Part shown: positions 12,183-23,016 of the stretch, piece after piece
Layout of the letters: every line of letters starts with the position of its first letter
Position numbering within the stretch: the stretch's first letter is position 1
Source of the DNA: Castanea sativa
Lineage: Eukaryota > Streptophyta > Magnoliopsida > Fagales > Fagaceae
Reading direction: 5' to 3'
Assembly: GCF_040712315.1 (NCBI RefSeq)
Contig: NC_134013.1
Span: 31,965,001-32,029,000, forward strand
DNA length: 64,000 bases
The notes under the pieces: generated by a model
Told to the model about the DNA's origin: nothing
What the model saw: the letters and a program-made list of their open reading frames with translations, nothing else
The model's database searches: none
Program-made: the position numbers and the translations under genes

Positions 12183-12930
12183 AGTTTATTGGACAATGCT
12201 CAAGGTGTTGCAAGCCAGAATACAAGAAAAAAGAAGCTATAGGTTCAAGAATTCGAAACATGCCAAGTTCAATCGATCGAGACATGGGTTCTATAGAATT
12301 TTAATTAAGCCCAACAACCCATTGGCCCATCAAGTGATTAGGGTTTCAGATTTATTTCACATAGTATTTAATGGAAACTGTAAGACACGTTTTGAGAAGA
12401 CTTTGGACGTGTTCTTGTGAGATCTAAAAGGTATTGTGCCTTCTTCTTTCAAAGTCATTCTCATACTATTAGAACTGGTAGATCTGAAGTTGCTGCTACA
12501 AGATCAACAACTGCTAATAATCTAAAACTTTTGAGTGAGATCTGAAAGTCATAAGCGTGGGAGCTTGTGTTTTGCAAATCTAAGAAAGAAGAGTCCATGG
12601 AGTCGGAGCTTGCACGTGGTTGTGTCAATAAGTTACTATTGGAGGTAGCAATAGATTTAAGGTTAAATCTTTTGTAAAAATTTCAATTATCTGTTAGTGG
12701 ATTTGTTTACCTTGAGAATAGCTAGGTCAAATCCTTCCCAGATTATTACCTTGAAAGGGTTCATTTAATTGGTTTTCTTGGGTTATCATATCTGTGTATT
12801 ATTTACTTTTTTACTGTGCATGATATGATATTTTATTGTTTAATCTAGATCTCATAATTAACCTAAGTAAAATCTTGACTAATTTGTTAGGTTAAACAAT
12901 CTATTTTTATGGGGTCTAAACAAACAAACA
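12183..12930 (+). repeat. E1 3' LTR, distal part
   Basis: The sequence resumes as E1 LTR directly after the E2 3' LTR and ends GGGGTCTAAACAAACAAACA at 12930, exactly like the 5' copy at 900. A short frame inside it (12196-12420) is just LTR sequence and is not a gene. Confidence 0.75.
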
Positions 12931-13419
12931 ATATATTCTTCAAATTTGGTAGAATTTATGAACTAATGTATCACGAATTAGTAAAATACAATTCAAACAA
13001 TAATTTATTAGGTGTTAGAAGCCTATTAATTACATTTATTATACATCAGTAAATAGTAACCTGGGATCTAATAAGGTTGTGCCCTTAATACTTCTGCTTA
13101 TTAATTACTTGTACCATTGTATGTACATTAGTTGGTCAAAGGTGATAGGCGTATAGTCAATGAGAAGGCCATTCAATTTGTCCTCTCAGCTTTCTCTTTT
13201 TTATGAGAATTTTAACTTCTACTTCTATTTTTTTTTTTTTTTATTTGTATGTTCGACTTTCTATTATTAAAACATTCGATATTATAAAAAAAAAAATTAT
13301 TACATTGAAAAAAATATTCACATACACAAAAACGTGGTCAACAGAAGTATCCTCACATTATTTTAAAACCCAGCAAAAGAATAGAATAAAAACAAAAGGA
13401 AGCTAAATATCTTTTATAT
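12931..13419. other. AT-rich intergenic DNA and LEA1 3' flank
   Basis: No gene is seen. From about 13325 (AACGTGGTCAACAGAAGTAT) it resembles the 3' flank of LEA copy 5 at 41905-41930, so it is probably the 3' untranslated or downstream part of the duplicated LEA unit. Short T and A runs occur at 13229-13242 and 13287-13296. Confidence 0.5.
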
Positions 13420-14070
13420 TTATTCGCAATTCATAGATTGGACCACCTTTGTTGTCACTTCAATGGTCATCGTGCAATTCATTTCGGCGGACTTCTTCTT
13501 CTTCATCACAAACATCAATTCCACTTTCCCACTGAGCTTTGCCTGGCTGTTCAGAGTTAATACACCAGCACCTAACTCACTTCCAAGACTAGCAGTGCTT
13601 TGCAGAGCATTTGAATTCACATTAGCTGTGACGGTAACTTTTTTGGTAGAACGCAGCCCAGCCTTACCTTTAGGAATAGTGACTTGCCCTACTGTTACAC
13701 CCTCGTACATGAACGTGGCAATGGTGCTATCAAATTTGTAGGGACCAAAGTTTGAGTTCTTAACTCCAACTTGGGTTGTGAAGCTCAAGTCAAAGGAAGG
13801 TGATGCTTGGGTTCCAGTTTTGAAGTTCTGGAACGTGACATCAGTGCCCAACCTGACCTTAGGGGTCTTAACACGCATCACAGTGAGTGCAAAAACTAAG
13901 ATAACAATAGTCTGAAACACAGCAAAAGCAGCAATATATATGGCCAACTTGATCCTTTTCTTTCGCTTGAGCTCCTGATCAGATGTCAGAGTACCAGACT
14001 CTTCATCACTTCTGGGTTGCTTATTTACTTGTGCGATAGGGTGCACCTGTTGGTTCATTTTCTCAGCCAT
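13420..14070 (-). CDS. LEA_2 family membrane-anchored protein, copy 1
   Basis: The single-exon frame encodes 216 residues. The ATG at 14070 is the first one and matches the start of the other copies (MAEKMNQQ). Residues 1-41 are a polar tail ending in the basic cluster KRKKRIK. Residues 42-65 form one hydrophobic membrane segment. About 80-190 is a LEA14/WHy-like beta-sandwich domain (TDVTFQNF, NSNFGPYKFDST, VTVGQVTIPKGKAGLRSTKK), and the end is KKKKSAEMNCTM..VQSMNCE. Basic residues before the anchor predict the N-terminus in the cytosol and the LEA_2 domain in the lumen or outside the cell. Relatives are linked to desiccation, cold or defence responses; the role of this copy is inferred. It resembles Arabidopsis At1g64065-type proteins from memory. 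Confidence 0.9.
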   Translation of the reverse strand: MAEKMNQQVHPIAQVNKQPRSDEESGTLTSDQELKRKKRIKLAIYIAAFAVFQTIVILVFALTVMRVKTPKVRLGTDVTFQNFKTGTQASPSFDLSFTTQVGVKNSNFGPYKFDSTIATFMYEGVTVGQVTIPKGKAGLRSTKKVTVTANVNSNALQSTASLGSELGAGVLTLNSQAKLSGKVELMFVMKKKKSAEMNCTMTIEVTTKVVQSMNCE

Positions 14071-14190
14071 TTTCTTCTCTGGGAAAAGTGAATAGAAAAG
14101 TTTTCTTCTGTTTGTTTATGCTAATTTCTTCTCTGAAAAAAGGAGTTTAGGATGCCTGGAGTTGTTTGTGGAAATGGCAGCAGAGTAAGT

Positions 14191-14202
14191 TATTATATAT
14201 AG
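14191..14202 (-). promoter_or_regulatory. TATA box of LEA copy 1
   Basis: On the minus strand the site reads CTATATATAATA and lies about 120-130 bp upstream of the ATG. The same TATA block sits at the same place in the other copies. Confidence 0.65.
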
Positions 14203-14767
14203 TGATGGAACAATTTGTGTGATAGAGTGAATAATGCAAATTGCAACTAGAGCTTCCTGGAAAATCATACACTAAACGCGGATCAGCGTGGGACCATTCA
14301 CCTCTAGAAGGTCTTTCATATCAGGAAGAACGAATATTTCATCTATTGGAAATGGTGCTAACATGTGTTTTAGTATGACTTTTTGTGGTCTTACTTCTTT
14401 TTAAGTGTAGTTTATTGTGCTTCTAGAGGAAAAACGTGCATTCTTTGTGGAAAAGGATAGTCTCCATTACAAGGTTGGTATATTTCTTGGTTCACATTTC
14501 ATTTTTCAAATCTAAAAAATGTATATTTAAACAGTGTGACAGTTTGTATTTATATGGTTAGATTTAGAAAATAAAATATGAATAACTATATAGAAAAAAT
14601 AAACAGGTTTGTATCTATGTCATAGCGCATTAATAGAGGGAAATTGAGTAACATAGCCCCAACTAGTCATTCATAATAATTACTTGCTATTGAGTCTAAA
14701 TGTTAAGCCCTAATTGGAACTCGATCTGGTATAAGTTTTGGGCTAATTAATGAATTACTGGTTTAAC

Positions 14768-15085
14768 GGCCAAAATGGGCAAATGCCCATTTCACACACG
14801 AAATTCATCTTTTTGTCCAATTTTCCAAACTAATTAGGGAAATGCTCCTGTTTTGAAATTCAATTTTCTAAAAATCAAATTTCAATTCAAAACTCGATTT
14901 TTGGACAATCAAATTATAGCAAACTAAAAAATTAAAAAGATTTTTTTTTTGGAACTCGAGTTCCATGTAAAGTACTCAAGTTCCACGAACTCAAGTACCA
15001 TGTGAAGTACTATAGTTCATAGAACTCAATTTCCTTAAAAAAATTCAAGTAGAACTCGTGTACTTCACATGGTACTCGAAATCCA

Positions 15086-15119
<34 letters not shown>

Positions 15120-15289
15120 CCCTAAGTCCATGTTCACTATAATTTGATATTCCAAAAATCGAGTTTTACATTTGGAATTCGATTTTTTGAAAATCGAGTT
15201 TTAAAACAGAGGCATTTCCTTAATTATATTGGGAAAGGGGGCAAAATGCTGAATTTTTTGTGTGAAATGGGTAAAATCACATTTTGGCC
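14768..15289. mobile_element. Foldback MITE with 10-bp target duplication (MULE-like)
   Basis: The 522-bp element has inverted ends, GGCCAAAATG at the left and CATTTTGGCC at the right, continuing as GCCCATTTCACAC / GTGTGAAATGGG. It is flanked by a perfect 10-bp duplication CTGGTTTAAC (14758-14767 and 15290-15299). A 9-10 bp duplication points to a Mutator-like source. The interior has nested inverted words (GGAACTCGAGTTCC; AAAACTCGATTTT and its complement) and an AT run at 15090-15116. There is no coding capacity. It lies in the upstream region of LEA copy 1. Confidence 0.85.
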
Positions 15290-15299
15290 CTGGTTTAAC

Positions 15300-16009
15300 C
15301 AATAGGTGATGCAGAATGGTTGATTGTGGGGAAAATAATTTTTAATATTTTATGTTGTTTCCCCTTTGCTAGTTGAATTAGGATTTTATTACCCATTTCC
15401 TAGTTGAATTAGGATTTTATGATTTTTTTTTTCCTACTTAAGTTATCTTCCTTTTTCTAGTAGAAGTAAGATTTTGTTAATTTTTTTTCTAAAAGGAGTA
15501 GGAGAAATCTCTTCCTATAGATACTCTTTCGAATGAGGGGGTGATTAGTTAGTTGTTATTAGTAAAATTTTCTTTTGCTAGCCTTAAATTCTTGCAAAAC
15601 TTAGGTTTTGTGGAAGAGTTGTAGTTAATATATTTGTGACATAGATTCAGCTTCTACATGTGTACATTGATTACATCAATTGGTATCAAAGCCACCTGAT
15701 GTTGCATCAATAGGCCACTATTCGAATTCTAGGTCCACTTAAAATTTATTAAAATTTAAAAATAAACATATATTAAAAATTCTTAGACCATTTTTTCTTT
15801 TGTACAAATAGATCTCGTGGATATTATGAAGTTTTAGGAACCACTAATCCAACCTCTTTAATTGGGGTTAGACTAATTTTGGAAAAGAAGATCAAATTAT
15901 GTAAAATATTTACAATAAAATATTTAACATGTGTTGACATACTTAACCGAATATTAATTATAAATCACTCTTTTTTGTATAACGTAAGCATAAACAACTC
16001 AACATTTTT
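15300..16009. other. AT-rich intergenic DNA upstream of LEA copy 1
   Basis: No reading frame, RNA gene or terminal-repeat element was recognised. TTGGTATCAAAGC at 15680-15692 resembles a copia primer site with one changed base, but no LTR could be seen beside it. Confidence 0.4.
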
Positions 16010-16465
16010 TCTTTTATAATTTTTTAAGGATCATATCCTTATGTTAATACTTAAGTATTTCCCTCTAATTAGGTCAATTAATATCAATTAGTGCATCCTG
16101 ATAAATCCAAAAGTTTTTGTAGTGGTGCCTTAAGACACTGTGATAATGTTACGTTCACTGTAATTTCTCTAGATCCTGTGGTTGTCTGGACTCCCACACT
16201 AATAGTATTGGGCTTTAAGAAGTTCAACTTGGTATATGGGATCTATTCAATTTGGAGATAAGTGTGATGGTACACTCTTATAATAGACATTATTCAATAC
16301 GCTTTATTCTTGTATTTCTAAATTCTGAGGTATATGGTTATGGACCTAATAAGTTGATTCTTTGGCTTTGAGGTGCTCACTCGAGGTACCTGTAGAGAGA
16401 TACCAATGCATTGTACCTTTGAAAGGCCACTTGTTACGAGACATAACTTTGAAAACTGTGTGTTA
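16010..16465. repeat. Duplicated upstream segment of the LEA unit (copy A)
   Basis: This stretch aligns in order with about 54045-54500: GTGGTGCCTTAAGACA occurs at 16121 and again at 54150, followed by a GGACTC block, GGTATATGGT / TGTATATGGTGAG and GTACCTTTGAAAGG / GTACCTTTAAAAGG. Since 54045 lies upstream of LEA copy 5 and this lies upstream of copy 1, the tandem unit included at least 2 kb of upstream DNA. Confidence 0.6.
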
Positions 16466-16469
16466 GAAA

Positions 16470-17740
16470 AGTTACTAGTTGTTAAAGGGCCTGAATTTCT
16501 TTGTCCATTGCTGCTCTCCAGAAACATGAGTAGTAGCACAAACATAATCCTGTAAGTAAACTGGTTTAGTGGATTGCTTAGATGATCTTCTGATGGTGGT
16601 TCATGAGTTGATGTGGAAGCTGGTACAGATGTGACAGAAGTAGGAACTAAAGAATCAATTGAATCAAAAGCTACAGAAGAGGAATCAGAATGGAGAGAAG
16701 AAACCTGAACTGGAATAGGATCAAGAACAGAATCTGAACAAGCAATAGACTCATCTTGGATAGTAATAGGAGTGACAAAAAAATCATTACCTGAGTTGGA
16801 AGATGCAAGACCATCAACTTCAAAAATTGAAGTAAAAGGGTCTGAAATTGAGGCTTTACTATTAACAAAAGGAAATATGTTTTCATGAAAGACAACATCT
16901 CTAGATATGAAAACTATATTTGTGGACAAGTCTAAAACTTTGTAACCTTTGATCCCAAAAGGATAGCCTAGAAAAACAAACCTCATTGCTCTTGCTGCAA
17001 ATTTGAACCTGTTATGTGCAAGTGTAGAAGCATAACAAAGGCAGCCAAAGATCCTTAAATGAGCATAGGAAGGAGGACTGCCATAAAGGACCTCATAAGG
17101 GGTTTTGTTAGATAGAGGTGTACTAGGAATCCTATTAATCAGATTTGCAGCAATTAAAACACAATGATCCCAAAGATGTAAAGGCAAATGAGAATGAAAC
17201 ATGAGGAACCTTGTTACATTTAAGATATGTTGATGTTTCCTCTCTACAACACAGCTCAAATGATGCAAAATGCCCCTTTTAGCAAAGAAATCACTCATGA
17301 TGAATTCAGTTCCATTATCAGTTCTAATGACCTTTACTTTCCTAGAAAATTGAGTTTCAACCATAATGCAAAATTGCTCTAATATGGACTGAGTTTGTGA
17401 TTTGTGCTTGAACAAGTAAACCCATGTACATCTAGAGCAATCATCCACTATAGTGAGGAAATATTTGCAAGAATCAATGGTTGATACAGAAAATGGACCC
17501 CACAAATCACAATGAATCAAATCAAAACAATTCCTAGAAATATGCAAACTTTCATGAAAAGGCAATTTTTTTTTTTTTTTTGTTTGGCAAGAGGACAAAC
17601 ATTACAAAAAAAATCTGCATTTGAATCACATATTTGGACATTATTTGACTTGAGTAAATTCAACTTAGCATTGGAAGGATGCCCCAACCTCATGTGCCAA
17701 ATATTAAATTGTAGCCAATAAATATGTATATGCACAAAAT
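16470..17740 (-). pseudogene. pol: Copia pol fragment: pre-integrase and integrase
   Basis: Read on the minus strand, a pre-integrase motif (MRLGHPSNAKL) lies at about 17690. The integrase core has HCDLWGP (first Asp), IRTDNGTEF (second Asp) and VVERKH (Glu) in a frame from 17598 to about 16565. The PQQN-type motif normally just before the Glu is missing (HHLSCVVERKH), an in-frame loss in the catalytic region. A T-run at 17567-17581 breaks the frame between the two parts. The C-terminal linker runs to about 16470 in other frames. There is no LTR, protease or reverse transcriptase, so this is a fragment caught between the flanks of two LEA copies. Confidence 0.85.
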
Positions 17741-17870
17741 TATGATAAGAACAACAAACAACTCTTATAAAATGATAAAATTACAGAAGTCTTTATCTTA
17801 ATTGATATCTTCTCATATATTAGTTTGGAGGTTAAAAGTATGTTGTAAATATTTCAAGCTAAAAGAAAAA

Positions 17871-17910
<40 letters not shown>

Positions 17911-17957
17911 TTTTTGGGGGAAACACAAGAAATGAAGCTGAACAGCCATTATGCTGA

Positions 17958-18620
17958 CTAGCAAATCATAGATTTGACCGCCTTTGTTGACGAATCAACG
18001 GTCATAGTGCAGTTCATTTCGGCTGACTTCTTCTTCTTCATCATAAGCATGAACACCACTTTCCCCTTAAGCTTGGCATGGCAGTTCAGAGTTAAAACCC
18101 CAGCACCTAACTCACTTCCAAGTTTGGTAGTGGATGGCAGGGCGTTTGAATTTACGTTAACTGTGACAGTAACTTTTTTTGTCGAACGCATCCCAGCCGT
18201 ATGTTTAGGAATAGTGACTTGCCCCACTGTCACACCCTGGTACATAAAGGTGGCATTGGTGCTATCAAATTTGTAGGGACCAAAGTTTGTGTTCTTAACC
18301 CGAACTTGGGCTGTGAAGCTCAAGTCGAAGGAAGGTCTTGCTTGGGTTCCAATCTTGAAGTTCTGGAACGTGACATTAGTGCCTAACCTGACCTTAGGGG
18401 TCCTAGCTTTCATCAAAACGAGTGCAAAGACCAAGATGACCATGATTTCAAACACAACAAAAGCAGAAATATATATGGCTAACTTGATCCTTTTCTTTCG
18501 CCTGAGCACATGGTCAGGTGTTAAAGGGCCAGAGTCTTCAATGTTTTCATCACTTCTACTAAATTGCCTATCTGCCACTGGTACTAAAGGGTACACCTGT
18601 TGGTTCGGTCGATCAACCAT
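17958..18620 (-). CDS. LEA_2 family membrane-anchored protein, copy 2
   Basis: The single-exon frame encodes 220 residues from the ATG at 18620. The open frame extends upstream to 18650 but only through a TTG, and the corresponding bases in other copies are leader, so MVDRPNQQVY is taken as the start. It has a polar tail with an acidic insert (SDENIEDSG), a basic cluster RRKKRIK, a membrane helix at about 46-70, then the LEA_2 domain with KVRVKNTNFGPYKFD-like and HTAGMRSTKK motifs and a KKKKSAEMNC tail. It is the most divergent intact copy and ends in MIC. It lies 3.9 kb upstream of copy 1, in the same orientation, with the copia fragment and MITE between them. Confidence 0.9.
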   Translation of the reverse strand: MVDRPNQQVYPLVPVADRQFSRSDENIEDSGPLTPDHVLRRKKRIKLAIYISAFVVFEIMVILVFALVLMKARTPKVRLGTNVTFQNFKIGTQARPSFDLSFTAQVRVKNTNFGPYKFDSTNATFMYQGVTVGQVTIPKHTAGMRSTKKVTVTVNVNSNALPSTTKLGSELGAGVLTLNCHAKLKGKVVFMLMMKKKKSAEMNCTMTVDSSTKAVKSMIC

Positions 18621-18734
18621 TTTTCTTCTTTGGGATTTGTGAATAGACAAGTTTTCTTATAATTTCTTCTCTGAAAGGGGTTTAGGATATATAGTTGGAG
18701 TAATTATTTGTGGAAATGGCAGCTGAGTAAGTGC

Positions 18735-18744
18735 TTATATATAG
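18735..18744 (-). promoter_or_regulatory. TATA box of LEA copy 2
   Basis: The minus strand reads CTATATATAAGCAC, about 115-125 bp before the ATG. It matches the block in copies 1 and 3. Confidence 0.65.
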
Positions 18745-19254
18745 TGTGAATTAATAGTGCAGCCACCAAATGCGTCTTGTAATTAGGGTGGATTTGTTGA
18801 CGTCTAGATGGTCTCTTGCTTAGGAATTAAGGGATATCTGATTGTAAGGAAATATTGCGATGCGTCCTGATTGGAAGGAAACGGACTTTTTATTGTTCTT
18901 TAAAGAGTTTTTTTTTTTTTTTTTTTTTGAGGAAAACGTAGAATTTGGTGGCCTTTACCTCCTGTTGTAAGAGTTCTTTCTTTTTCTTTTTCTTTTTTTT
19001 CTTTTTTTTTAAATTTTTGTTGGTAAATCAGTTTTTTTTTTTGTGGTAAGAGTTGGTAAATCAGTTAAATTGGTAGTTGGTTTGGGTGTGGTCAGAAGCG
19101 CGTTGATATTATTAACCATCATAACGAGTCAAAAGGGACCCCTACAAACCAGGGAAGAACCCTTCAAAACAATCCTATGAGAGCAAATGATACAGAGGAA
19201 AAGACACTAATTAACCAAGACAGACCAAAGCTAGAAACCAAAAAAATTGCACTT

Positions 19255-19600
19255 ATCAATCAAATATTTAAATAAGAATTTTTGTACTGTTCTTCACATT
19301 CCAGCCGAGCTCTAACGTCTCTTTTGATCTTCTTAAAAATCAGCTCCTCATTCCAGATAGACAATAAACCACCATGCCAATTTACAAATAGAGACGCTCA
19401 AGCTGTTACCTTTCAGACGAGTTGTGATCCCCCTCAATCTACCCAATCTTCCCATTTATAAATAGCATCAAAGATAAGGCAAAGTTGCATTACTTAATAA
19501 TCCCACATCCTCCTAGCAAAGGGACAGTCAAAGAAGAGATGGTCCCTGTCCTCAAGAAAATTTCTGCATAACACATACTAGCCTTTACACATGCTACGCT
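19255..19600 (-). pseudogene. LINE ORF2 3' remnant (zinc-binding reverse transcriptase tail)
   Basis: Minus-strand translation around 19500-19560 gives the motif DHLFFDCPFARRMWD, typical of the zf-RVT region after the reverse transcriptase in plant L1-type LINEs. Downstream in the same orientation (toward 19255) is a WHGGLLSIWNEE-like stretch. Stops and frame changes are frequent. A poly(T) run at 18909-18927 could be the A-tail of this or another LINE in the same orientation. Confidence 0.55.
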
Positions 19601-21096
19601 CATGTTCAGGCTCTTCCTACTTTTTATTTAACTAAAAATTTGGAATCCTATATAAACAGTGTTACACAGTTTATAAATAAAGGCAAAGGAGATTTAGATC
19701 CTCTAGATTTTTTACAGTATTCTACCATGTATAATTTTTTAAATCCTTTCATTTCCTTCAAAACAAATGGTTATGATGTTGCCACATTAGCAATCCAAAA
19801 ATACAATCCTAAATTATTCTTTCAAAACACAAAAAACACACTTTATTAATCCTAAACATTGCACCTGTTGAACTTCTAGTTTAACTTTTCTATGTTACTC
19901 TTTCTTCCAGAATAATCCCCAACCCAAAAGGGCAAAAACAATCCTTTCCTCCGTTGATTAAGTAAGAAATAAACCAGTAAAAGTTAAGGTGGACTCCCAA
20001 GCCAAAGCAAATCCTATTACTGGAGTCTAAATTCAACAGTTGGGTGGTTAATCCTCCCAAAGATGAAACAGTAAATAAGAAATTTGCTTGAGAAATTCGG
20101 TTCAGTTGGGGAGGCAATCGTTTTCTAATGGTTTCAGAACCGATGCTCAAGATCTCAATCCAACAACTCCAGATGCAAGCTACGCTTGAAAAAATCACAA
20201 GATTTTCATTTTTAAAAGAGAATTTTGATGAAAAATAATTGGACTATTAATTGGTTTTAAAAGATATAAACGGGGAGAAAAATGCAAAAGTTATTAATGA
20301 TTGTTGTCTTTGAGTTGATGAGTTTTCTGAAAAAAGAAAAAGAAACAGAGCTAGGTCCAAATTAAAAATAAAAAATAAATCTAGAAGTTGAACGACATTT
20401 AGGATAGATATGAATAAATTTTTGTGCTTTGAAAGAATAATTTAAGATGATATAATTGAGTTGATGATGTGGCAGTCTCTTGACCATTTAATTTTAAGGA
20501 AGGGTGATGATTTAAAGAAGTCAATGTTGTAGTGTACATTATTAATTCTAAAGGATTTGGGAATTTGCAAAAGGAAAAAACCTAGATATTTTTCCAGTGA
20601 AATTTGGGCACAAAATGATATGATGCTTTGGCCGAGTGGGTGAGGTGAGGAAATCATGGATTCATGATTATGTGCCTTGGTAGTTTTAAATTTTATGAAT
20701 GTTTGAACAAATACTACTAATTCGAATAGTTTATATCTTAGAAGTTGTGATTGGGATGATAATGATAAGTAATTTTTTTACGTGAGTAATTGAGAGATAA
20801 TGTTTTTTTTTTTTTTTTTTTTTGGGACAATAAAACCTGATAATGTTGAAATGGCTTTGTGGATTATCAAAAAAAAAAAAAAAAGAAAGTGGGCTTGTGC
20901 AAGTTTTTTTGTTTTTGATTTTTCAATAACGGGAGTGTTGCAATACATGGAGGGAGGAGTCTAGATGGAAGAAACTGCTTTAGGAATTTTAAATTAGTAA
21001 TTTTACATGTTTAACCTTTTTATTTAAACTTTCTAAATAGTTAGATTTTACGGTACTTTAGGCATTTAAAAGTAGGAATTCAAATAGAAAAAACTC
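19601..21096. other. AT-rich intergenic DNA, no gene seen
   Basis: Only short frames with no recognisable motif occur here. It contains poly(T) or poly(A) runs at 20803-20823 and 20870-20884. Confidence 0.4.
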
Positions 21097-23016
21097 TTAA
21101 ATATGGGTAATTATTGGGTAGTCCTGGCGTACCATAAATATGTGCTCCCCTATCTTACATAACTGTGGGTCCCACTAATTAAATTTATAGTAGGACCAAA
21201 AATTCATGTGAGAGATGAGAGTACGCATTTATGTGGCGTTTGGTATGGGAGAATGTTTTAGGATTCTCAGGAATGTTTAAAGATTCCTATGTTTGGTTTC
21301 AAATTACGCTTAGGAATCAGATGCTAGGGGAATCTGGATTCCCCCCTTAAACCCCTCTCAGTGAGAATGTGGATTCCCTTTAAAACAGGTAGGAATCCAG
21401 ATTCCCAAGCTTAAAAGAAATTGTATTTTTTTATAAATTGACAATTTTAACCCTTTTTCCTTATCATTTAAACAATTAAGATAAACTATAAACAAATTAT
21501 CAATATCTTCTCTCTTGTCTTTATCTTTTCCCGCCAAAACAACATAAGGATAAACAACCCTGTTAATATATTTTTTAACAAAGTTCTATTTAGATTTTAC
21601 GTGTGAAAAAAAAAGTTTGAAGGAGACTCTCCATTATTGCTAGGTATTCAGTTTTTTTTTTTTTTTTTTTTTTTTTGGTTGAGAAATCACATTTACTATT
21701 GTGTGTATTGTTCAACAAAACTTTAATGAATTTGTTTTCATGAGAATTTGTTAATGTATCTATCCGTATCTCAGATCTTAGTTTTGTTTAGTTTCTAGAA
21801 ATATAGATCTAATTAGTAGCTTCATGTAGTCTTTTTTTTTTTTTTTTGATTTATAGCTTTGTTTCTAGATTCATATGTTACAGTACATGTCAATAATTTG
21901 TATCCTCTCTAGTGCTTTTGTTTTTTATTTTACAATGATACAGAATGCATAAATTTTTAATAACCCATGGTATTTGTATGCAACGATGGTGCCAAAGTTA
22001 AAAATCTTTAGACTCTTGTTGCAGTAATGGCTGTCTACAGCGTAGCTCAAAGCTGGTGGTATTTTATCACTCTTTTTTTTTTTTTTTAATCCCGCTCAAC
22101 ATAATATTTCTTTCTTTCTTTTTCTATTTCTTTTTTACTCAGCCTCCAGACGTTTCTTTTTCTCTCCTTCTCAAAGCTCTCACAGTCTCACCTCTTTCTC
22201 ATCCTCAGAGTCTCATCGTCATCCATCATCCTCACCGATAATCCTCCTCATCCATCATCCTCACCGATTCATCATCCTCCTCATCGCTGCCACCAAAGCC
22301 CACACACCATCGCTGCTGCTCACGCACCATCACACCCAAGCTCACATATCATCGCCGACCCATGCAACATTGGCGACCCGATTCATCATCCTCCTCACCC
22401 ATTTTCAAAGCTAAGCTCCATTCATCCATCATCCTTCGCCGATTTGTTGATTTTGCATTTGGGTTTGTGTGTGTTTGCATATGGGTCTTAATTTGGGTGT
22501 GTTTGCATTTGGATCTGTATTGAAAAGATCCTAAATTTCTTGAAGTTTCGTTTGTTCAGCTGTTTTATGATGCTTGTAATTTCGTTTGTAATTCATTGTT
22601 CAGCTGTTTTATGATGCTTTAGTTTGAGTGTTGTGAAATGTCTGATTGGTGTGTATGGAGATTTTAAATTCTACTAGAACATAGTGATGACTTATATATT
22701 TTGTGGGGGTTTCACAATAGCTGTTTTATGATGCTTGTATTTTTGTTTGTAATTAATTGTTCAGCTGTTTTATGATTCATTGGTTTGATATTATTGTGAG
22801 AATATATAATGGAGGAAACTCATTTTACTCTTTTTGCACTGGTCATTTACGGGCAATAGCTAGTCTAAGATTAAAAACAACAGATTTTTTTAGCTAATAA
22901 GAATTTATTAGTAAGTATCCCAAGTAGTTTTCTTCCATTATATTAGTTACATAGCTATATGTCACACTGGTAGCTAGTCTAGTAGTAGTTGTTTTCATAA
23001 TTTGTAATTTTCTTAA

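Noticed and set aside
13463..13741. Plus-strand frames opposite the LEA genes (also 17974-18276 and 60705-60974)
   Set aside because: They mirror the conserved LEA coding sequence on the other strand, so their recurrence is explained by the tandem copies.
15680..15692. TTGGTATCAAAGC resembling a copia primer site
   Set aside because: One base differs and no LTR end or internal coding region lies beside it.
20618..20660. TTTGGCCGAGTGG resembling a tRNA-Ser/Leu D-arm
   Set aside because: No matching acceptor stem, anticodon arm or TTCGA-type T-arm follows at the right distance.
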